64,000 bases of DNA, taken from Cannabis sativa (taxonomy: Eukaryota > Streptophyta > Magnoliopsida > Rosales > Cannabaceae). A model generated the notes under the pieces. It did no database searches, was not told the DNA's origin, and worked only from the letters and a program-made list of their open reading frames with translations. Below, piece after piece: positions 58,540 through 64,000 of this stretch. Each line of letters starts with the position of its first letter. Within the stretch, counting starts at the first letter, position 1. The stretch spans positions 62,698,211 to 62,762,210 of the forward strand of contig NC_083604.1 of the NCBI RefSeq assembly GCF_029168945.1, in the 5' to 3' direction. The translations under genes were made by a program, and so were the position numbers.

Positions 58540-59781
58540 TCATAATCTATTAGTTAAAAAGAAGAATCCCAAATTTAACTCCCCAATGTCGAAAAACCAA
58601 TAATAATAATAATAATAAATAATGAAAACAATATTTTTTTTGTTAAAGGTTACTTTAATTTAGTTTCTTATATATATTATAGCGGCATATTGTCAGCCAC
58701 TAATTATTTTTTGGTAGTGTGACACAGTACTAATTGAAATTAAATTAATATGACGTGGTGAGTACACCATATATTTAATTAGTAACAATTAATAATTAAA
58801 ACCCAACAATTAAAAATAATTAATTCGAGAAAAAGCCCAAATTAAGAAAAAGTTCAGTTGTCATTTTTACAACCAGATCTCAGTTTGGGGGATACATATA
58901 GCTAATGGTACTAGTACAGTTGGGAGAACTATTATATTAATATTGGAGAAATACTAAGAGGAACCGTAAGTGTAATTAAGTATTTTATAATGTAACATCT
59001 TTTTAGTAATGTATTTAAATATCAAATCTATATAATTTTTTATTTAATAAATAAAATAGAAAAACACTAAACTAATTAATGGATGCTATATTGGTATAGT
59101 GTTAAACATGATCAAATAGCAATACTCTAAATATTGAGATGTAATTTTTTATTTCATTTTTTAAGTTTGACGTTCCAAAAAAACTAATAAATAAAAGGAT
59201 GGAATTTATTTACAAAATAATAATAATGAGGTTTGGCTTTATTACAATGTATATTAAAAAAAAAAAATTAATTGTGTTCCACACCAACAATATATAACTG
59301 GTGCAATGAGCATCATCTGTGAGATGCGTGTAATAATGGAAGCTCATAGTAAGATTATGAGGGGCCCCTCTGAGTATCCCTACTCTTTTAACTTTTTGGA
59401 TAGCATTTTTCTGAGGTGAAATAATGGCACAAGTAAGGCATCAATGAAAATCCCATCAATCCAACGGTCCAAATCAAAAAATATATTATTTTTAATTTAA
59501 TTTTGTTATATAGTATGGTTTTTGTGTTATGTTGTGCAACCTTTGTGTAAGGTACAGGTTCATTGAAAATGATGGAGGTCCCATCAATCCCTAATATAAT
59601 ATATATTTTTAATTTTTACATTTCTTAATTTTTTGTAGTTGGAGTTTGGAGAAGAGATAGCCCCCCTCACTTAGCAGATTAATATACAGATTTAAGCAAC
59701 TTAATTTTGGACATGATTAGGTAATTGATTCCACCCTAATTAATGCCACGTGGATTTGATTACATTATTTGTTTAATTACC

Positions 59782-59834
<53 letters not shown>

Positions 59835-62220
59835 GTTGGAATTATTATACTATCATTTTTGTGTGTGGAGCTGTTTAACTGTAAAAAACGGTAAATTATT
59901 TGATGTTAAATGTTTTTACAGAGCAAGAGATGATCATTATTTTTGTCGTACATAATCTTATTATGTATTATAGTTTCTAGATGGTGAGAACGGCTCAGGA
60001 ATTTAGTAGCTTTTTTTAGTGGCACTGCTCATGTGACATTCCATCCGATTAAAATCTCTCCTTTTTATTTTATTTATTTTTATTTTTTTTGTTGGTTTTG
60101 CTGAATTAATCGATTAAAATCTCTTTTGAAAGTAGTAGCAATTACTTTCTGAATTTTTAGGCGTGAAAAAAGTAGTAATAACTAAATCATATGAAAGCAA
60201 TAATGGTTAATTATTTTGGCAATCAAAATGATCATTTTGATTGCTATATCTCTCTCTCTCTCTCTAGTCTAGCTATATGGCTTTTGTAAATGCTTCAAAG
60301 CAGAATAATCAATCATATCATCTTTCATTTGCCGAATGATTTTTTGTCTATATATATATTTAACAAAGCAAACCACCGTGACTACCTTTTTACTAATTTT
60401 AATTATAAGTATATGTTCTAGCGATTATAGTATAAATAAATTATGTATAACCTAGCTAGTTTTCTTTTCTGAGAAAAGTTTTGTTGATTAAACTAATTCA
60501 TATATTTCCACAAGGAAAAAAATTAATATTCTTATCTATGTGATTATATAGTATATTAACATACATATTAATTTAATGAAGTGGTTATAGTGAAAAAAAA
60601 ACACATATATTGGGATTTAAAATTCCAAATTTCCACTATACATATTACTTTTACATCATAATAATGATTTCTTTTTTCCCTTTTTTTTTTTCCTTTTGAA
60701 AGTACACCAAAATTATAATAATGTTTTTTTTTTTTTTTTGAAAGGGATCAAAATAATAGTGTTAATACAATTAGAATGAATTCTTTTGTAGCAAAAATTG
60801 TTAATACTTATAAATAAGCCTACATGCTATATATATTAGGAAGAGGTTGTATGCTAGATTACTTGTGGACATGAAAGACGTGAGAATGGGGATGTTAGAG
60901 TTAGCCGTTAGGGTTTGGTTTTGTGGGGGCAAAATGGGGACCAAAGGGTATAGTAAATGAAGGAAAAGAATATAGAATCACACGTTGAACGATGATGATG
61001 ATGTGTATATATATATAATTTAAAGCTGTGTAAATATTATTTAATAGGGTTATTAAATGATCTAAAGAAGGTAGTAAAGACGAAGAAGAAAATAAAATTA
61101 TTGGTTTATTTTATAGTTGTGATGGTTGTAGCGAACTTTATAGATACATGTTGTTGAACTGATCCATCCAAAAACACAGATTGGAAATCCTTAGATGATG
61201 ATCTTCTAATTAATAATAGTTATTTTTATTTTGTAGAAGCATTGTTTATGCATTAAATATTAAAAAATAATAATAATAGAAAGGCATGGAGTTGAGGACT
61301 GAAGCTAGAATAGAGTCTACTGTACATACAGGTATAAGTAGAAAAACTGTATATGCACAAGGTGCGAAAATATCTGTAAAAGAATATAGAATAAACAGAT
61401 GAATTATAGTGTAAAAGAAAGAGAGAAATATCATCATTTTCTATTTATATTTTCCAGCAGAGGAAGACCGTATGAAAGATTCTCTGAGGTTCCCCAAATA
61501 ATAACTAATGACTTTTTTATTTTATTTTTTTTAAAAAAAAATTAATGATATTGTAATTTGTAATGAGGCTTCTGACTTGGTCAAATTAAGCTGGTAGATT
61601 AACTTAAAACTTTTCAAATATAAATAAGATAATAGCCAATGTGATAGTGCTTACTTTTACTGTGAGAGAGTAAATAAACCTAACCCTGAAAACGAGAGAC
61701 AAAATATATATATGTATTTATTTATAGACGAACAATATAATGTGTATTAATAACGCAACATGTAATTATTTTGCCATTTCCAAATTTTTCCATGGAATTA
61801 TTAAAAAAATAATAAAAAATAAGGCAACATGGAATTAATTTGCCATTTCCCAATTTCAAAATATAAAAATAAATCAATAAAGTTATTTCATGTTCAATTA
61901 CTTAAGATTTGATTTTTGGTTTTCTGGAAGTCTTTTGAAAAGTAATCTTTGGCTTTGGTGGTTCTCTTTCTTTTATACAATTCAACAAGCATGTTCCCGA
62001 ATTTGGTTGCTTGCCCACCTCATTAGTCCCAAAATATATATTACAAATAAGAAAAAATAAGTAAATAGAATTAATGATGTTTAAAGTATAATTTAATAGA
62101 ACCCCCAAAATGAATTTTAAATCTAATAATTAAACAAGTTTCCTAAAACCCCATATATATAACTTAGTTAATTTTTCATTATTCGTTTCACACTTAATTA
62201 ACAAATCAAAACCACAACAC
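58540..62220. other. Intergenic region upstream of the VQ gene
   Basis: About 3.7 kb with no credible frame on either strand. It is less repeat-like than the rest of the window, with moderate-complexity stretches at 59300-59650 and 60850-61000. A G-box core CACGTG lies at 59747-59752. (TC)n occurs at about 60249-60265. Confidence 0.5.
59782..59833. repeat. (TAA)n microsatellite
   Basis: About 17 uninterrupted trinucleotide units. The open frame over it (59743-59955) is a poly-Ile artefact. Confidence 0.95.
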
Positions 62221-62229
62221 TTACATACT

Positions 62230-62339
62230 TTGACCGGTAGAGCTAATAAGCTAAGCTAAGCTAAGCACTTGGCCAAATCCCATAATAGCTACCCCACTCT
62301 GATCTTTTTTGGGTGGGAACCGCCAAACAGTAGAAGCAG

Positions 62340-62372
<33 letters not shown>

Positions 62373-62935
62373 CTTGAGAAGAAAAGGTTAGAGAGAACAA
62401 TTAGAAACCCTCCCTTTTATTTTTCTTATTTCCTTTTTTTCCTTGACCAACAAAAACCCTAAATTCAGCTTTAATCTACATATAGTAAAAAGAGAAAAGA
62501 AAACCCATCAATTCAAAACCAAAGAGGGTTTTCTTTTTCTTCCCTTTCATCCTATCAATTTCATTGAACTCTGTTCTCTCCCTTTTAAAAAAATACTAGT
62601 ACCCTTTTGCTCTAATCCAAAAAATAAGCCAAACCCATTATAGATATCCCAGTTACCGATCAGAAAAATTGCTTTTTTAAGATTTATATTTATTTAGTTA
62701 TATATATGGCTAGTACTTTCTGATCATTGTTCTCCTTCGAGAAACCCTCTGTTTTTTTTTGGGGTTATCTTTTTCTCTCTCTTCTTTCTCTGATCATAAT
62801 AAATGAGTCTGTTTGTGTAAGCAAATCTCTCTGAAACTTCATATATATCTCTGTCTAGCTAAGCTAAGTTCTATTCCACGTCTTACCAATTCTTTCCTTT
62901 GTTTTTCGCTTCTCTCTCTCTGTTCTCCAGAAGCA
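62230..62935 (+). promoter_or_regulatory. Promoter and 5' UTR region of the VQ gene
   Basis: Contains W-box cores TTGACC at 62230-62235 and 62443-62448 (another in reverse at 61579-61584), a GCTAA pentamer repeat near 62243-62266, a run of 29 T at 62344-62372, and CT-rich sequence up to the start codon, typical of plant 5' leaders. The transcription start cannot be fixed. W-boxes bind WRKY factors, the usual partners of VQ proteins. Confidence 0.5.
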
Positions 62936-64000
62936 ATGGACTCTGGTAACAGTGGGAGTATGCAATCCTCGAGCGGTGGAGACGAAGAGTACGACTCACG
63001 CGCCGAATCGATCTCTGCCCTTTTGAGCTCCAACCCTCAAGGCCATATGGGCAGCCACCACGCGCCGCAACAGCAGCACACCCACCAGCACCAGCAGTCC
63101 TCCATGTTCGACCCTTTATCCAACTTCTTCGATCCGACAACAGTCTCTTCCCGATCTCCGCTCAATCTTGACATGGCCTGGCCCAGAACCTTACGATCCG
63201 ACCCGAATTCAATCGATCTTGGATCCGGGTTGATGTCTTCGTCGTCAGCCCAGAACCAAAGCCACCCATTTTTCACAAATAGCCAATACGGACAAGGACA
63301 GAACAGAGGCAGTGGATTCGGAATCAGCGGAGTTGGAGGTGGAGTGAGCCTTGCCGGCAACGTAGGCGGCGGAGGTGGAGTCGGGCTTGGCTCGAGTCAC
63401 ACTTTTCAGGGAATTCAGATCCCACTCGAGAATAATAATAGTAATAATAATAATGGTCCAAGAGGTACAAACCCAGGTGCGATTTCTGGAACTTCAGCTC
63501 AAAACGACGGGAACAACAATGTCGTTCGAAATCCGAAGAAGCGGTCAAGGGCTTCTAGGCGTGCACCCACCACAGTTTTGACCACTGACACCACCAATTT
63601 CCGAGCCATGGTCCAGGAATTCACCGGGATCCCGGCCCCACCTTTCACCTCCTCACCTTTCCCGAGAAGCACAAGATTGGATCTCTTTGGCACAGGGGGA
63701 GGAGCCGGTTCTTCCATGATGAGATCAGGACCGTTGGATTCACCGCCGCCCTATATTTTAAGACCTTTTGCTCAAAAGGTTCAGGCTCCCCAGCAACACC
63801 CAACGACGTCGTTCATTCCTCCAATCTCATCTTCAAGTAGTGCTTCCATGGCTTCAACTTCAACTGCCATTAACTACCAACAACCACCACCGGGAGGCGG
63901 AAGCGGTAGCGGAAATGGAGGACAGAATCCTCTCTTGATGCAAAACCCAGTTCTGAATTTCCATTCCTTGCTTCAAGCTCAGCCTAAATTCTCATTATCC
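62936..64000 (+). CDS. VQ-motif-containing protein (partial, runs off the window)
   Basis: An open frame of 355 codons from ATG 62936 with no stop before the window ends. The start is preceded by AGCA and a CT-rich leader, and the N-terminus (MDSGNSGSMQSSSGGDEEY) is of a type seen in several plant VQ proteins. The defining VQ motif FRAMVQEFTG spans residues 222-231 (V226, Q227), following a basic, probably nuclear-targeting stretch PKKRSRASRR (200-209) and ahead of the usual PAPPF and TRLDLFG phrases. The rest is low complexity: His/Gln-rich near 45-55, Gly-rich near 125-150, and Asn-rich. The last visible part contains NFHSLLQ. VQ proteins are plant cofactors that bind group I/IIc WRKY factors and can be MAP-kinase targets in defence and growth. 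The exact family member is not assigned. VQ genes are usually intronless, as here so far. Minus-strand frames across it are shadows. Confidence 0.93.
   Translation, partial: MDSGNSGSMQSSSGGDEEYDSRAESISALLSSNPQGHMGSHHAPQQQHTHQHQQSSMFDPLSNFFDPTTVSSRSPLNLDMAWPRTLRSDPNSIDLGSGLMSSSSAQNQSHPFFTNSQYGQGQNRGSGFGISGVGGGVSLAGNVGGGGGVGLGSSHTFQGIQIPLENNNSNNNNGPRGTNPGAISGTSAQNDGNNNVVRNPKKRSRASRRAPTTVLTTDTTNFRAMVQEFTGIPAPPFTSSPFPRSTRLDLFGTGGGAGSSMMRSGPLDSPPPYILRPFAQKVQAPQQHPTTSFIPPISSSSSASMASTSTAINYQQPPPGGGSGSGNGGQNPLLMQNPVLNFHSLLQAQPKFSLS

Noticed and set aside
59743..59955. Open frame with a poly-Ile run
   Set aside because: It reads through the (TAA)n microsatellite.
1..62200. Endogenous pararetrovirus (caulimovirid) remnants
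   Set aside because: The reverse transcriptases seen are bounded by LTRs with target duplications and integrase; no movement-protein or coat-protein motif was noticed.
62839..63717. Several minus-strand frames over the VQ gene
   Set aside because: Shadows of the plus-strand gene; they lack domains and overlap each other.

Overview
This is an AT-rich stretch of a plant nuclear genome, almost certainly a eudicot. The signs are Tekay-type Ty3/gypsy and Ty1/copia elements, CACTA and hAT/PIF-type DNA elements, and a plant-specific VQ-motif gene at the right edge. No bacterial, organellar, rRNA or tRNA gene was seen. I cannot name the species. About 60 of the 64 kb is transposon-derived, and the only convincing host gene is the VQ gene (62936 to beyond 64000).

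Layout. 1-1882: degraded copia-LTR-like sequence and TA-rich DNA. 1883-17672: one large CACTA element whose minus-strand genes (TNP2-like transposase, a Transposase_24-type gene and an Ulp1-like cysteine protease domain) are broken by stops and by three nested solo LTRs, each with a perfect 5-bp target duplication (5735-7890; 8310-12746; 9743-11821 inside the previous one). 17673-26490: a roughly 1-kb tandem duplication, with a PIF-type MITE in one copy and a full gypsy retrotransposon (18788-25282, coding on minus) splitting it. 26500-32762: MITEs, a reverse-oriented copia LTR with its leader, and a decayed coiled-coil transposon gene. 32763-45935: a gag-only copia element with 1.9-kb LTRs, itself carrying a 3-kb solo gypsy LTR. 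46000-48330: a reverse copia LTR relic, a GC-rich minisatellite and a purine-rich repeat. 49098-54476: a short-LTR (227 bp) copia element with almost no coding sequence and a hairpin-filled interior. 54482-58540: nested MITEs. 58540-62935: intergenic DNA and promoter of the VQ gene.

Three observations stand out. First, the solo gypsy LTRs look as if they contain an intron. The two LTRs of the complete gypsy element match solo LTR 9743-11821 except for precise absence of its 1092-bp GT...AG segment, as expected if a spliced RNA was reverse-transcribed. Second, the interior of the 49098-54476 element holds many small perfect hairpins whose stems differ but whose loops repeat the same core (CTGAA, or CCTGAAGT). 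Third, two copia elements carry a GC-rich island of perfect hairpins a few hundred bases downstream of the primer-binding site, with unrelated stem sequences, which suggests a structured leader RNA.

All readings are by eye from the sequence. Family names come from recognised motifs, and no search was run.
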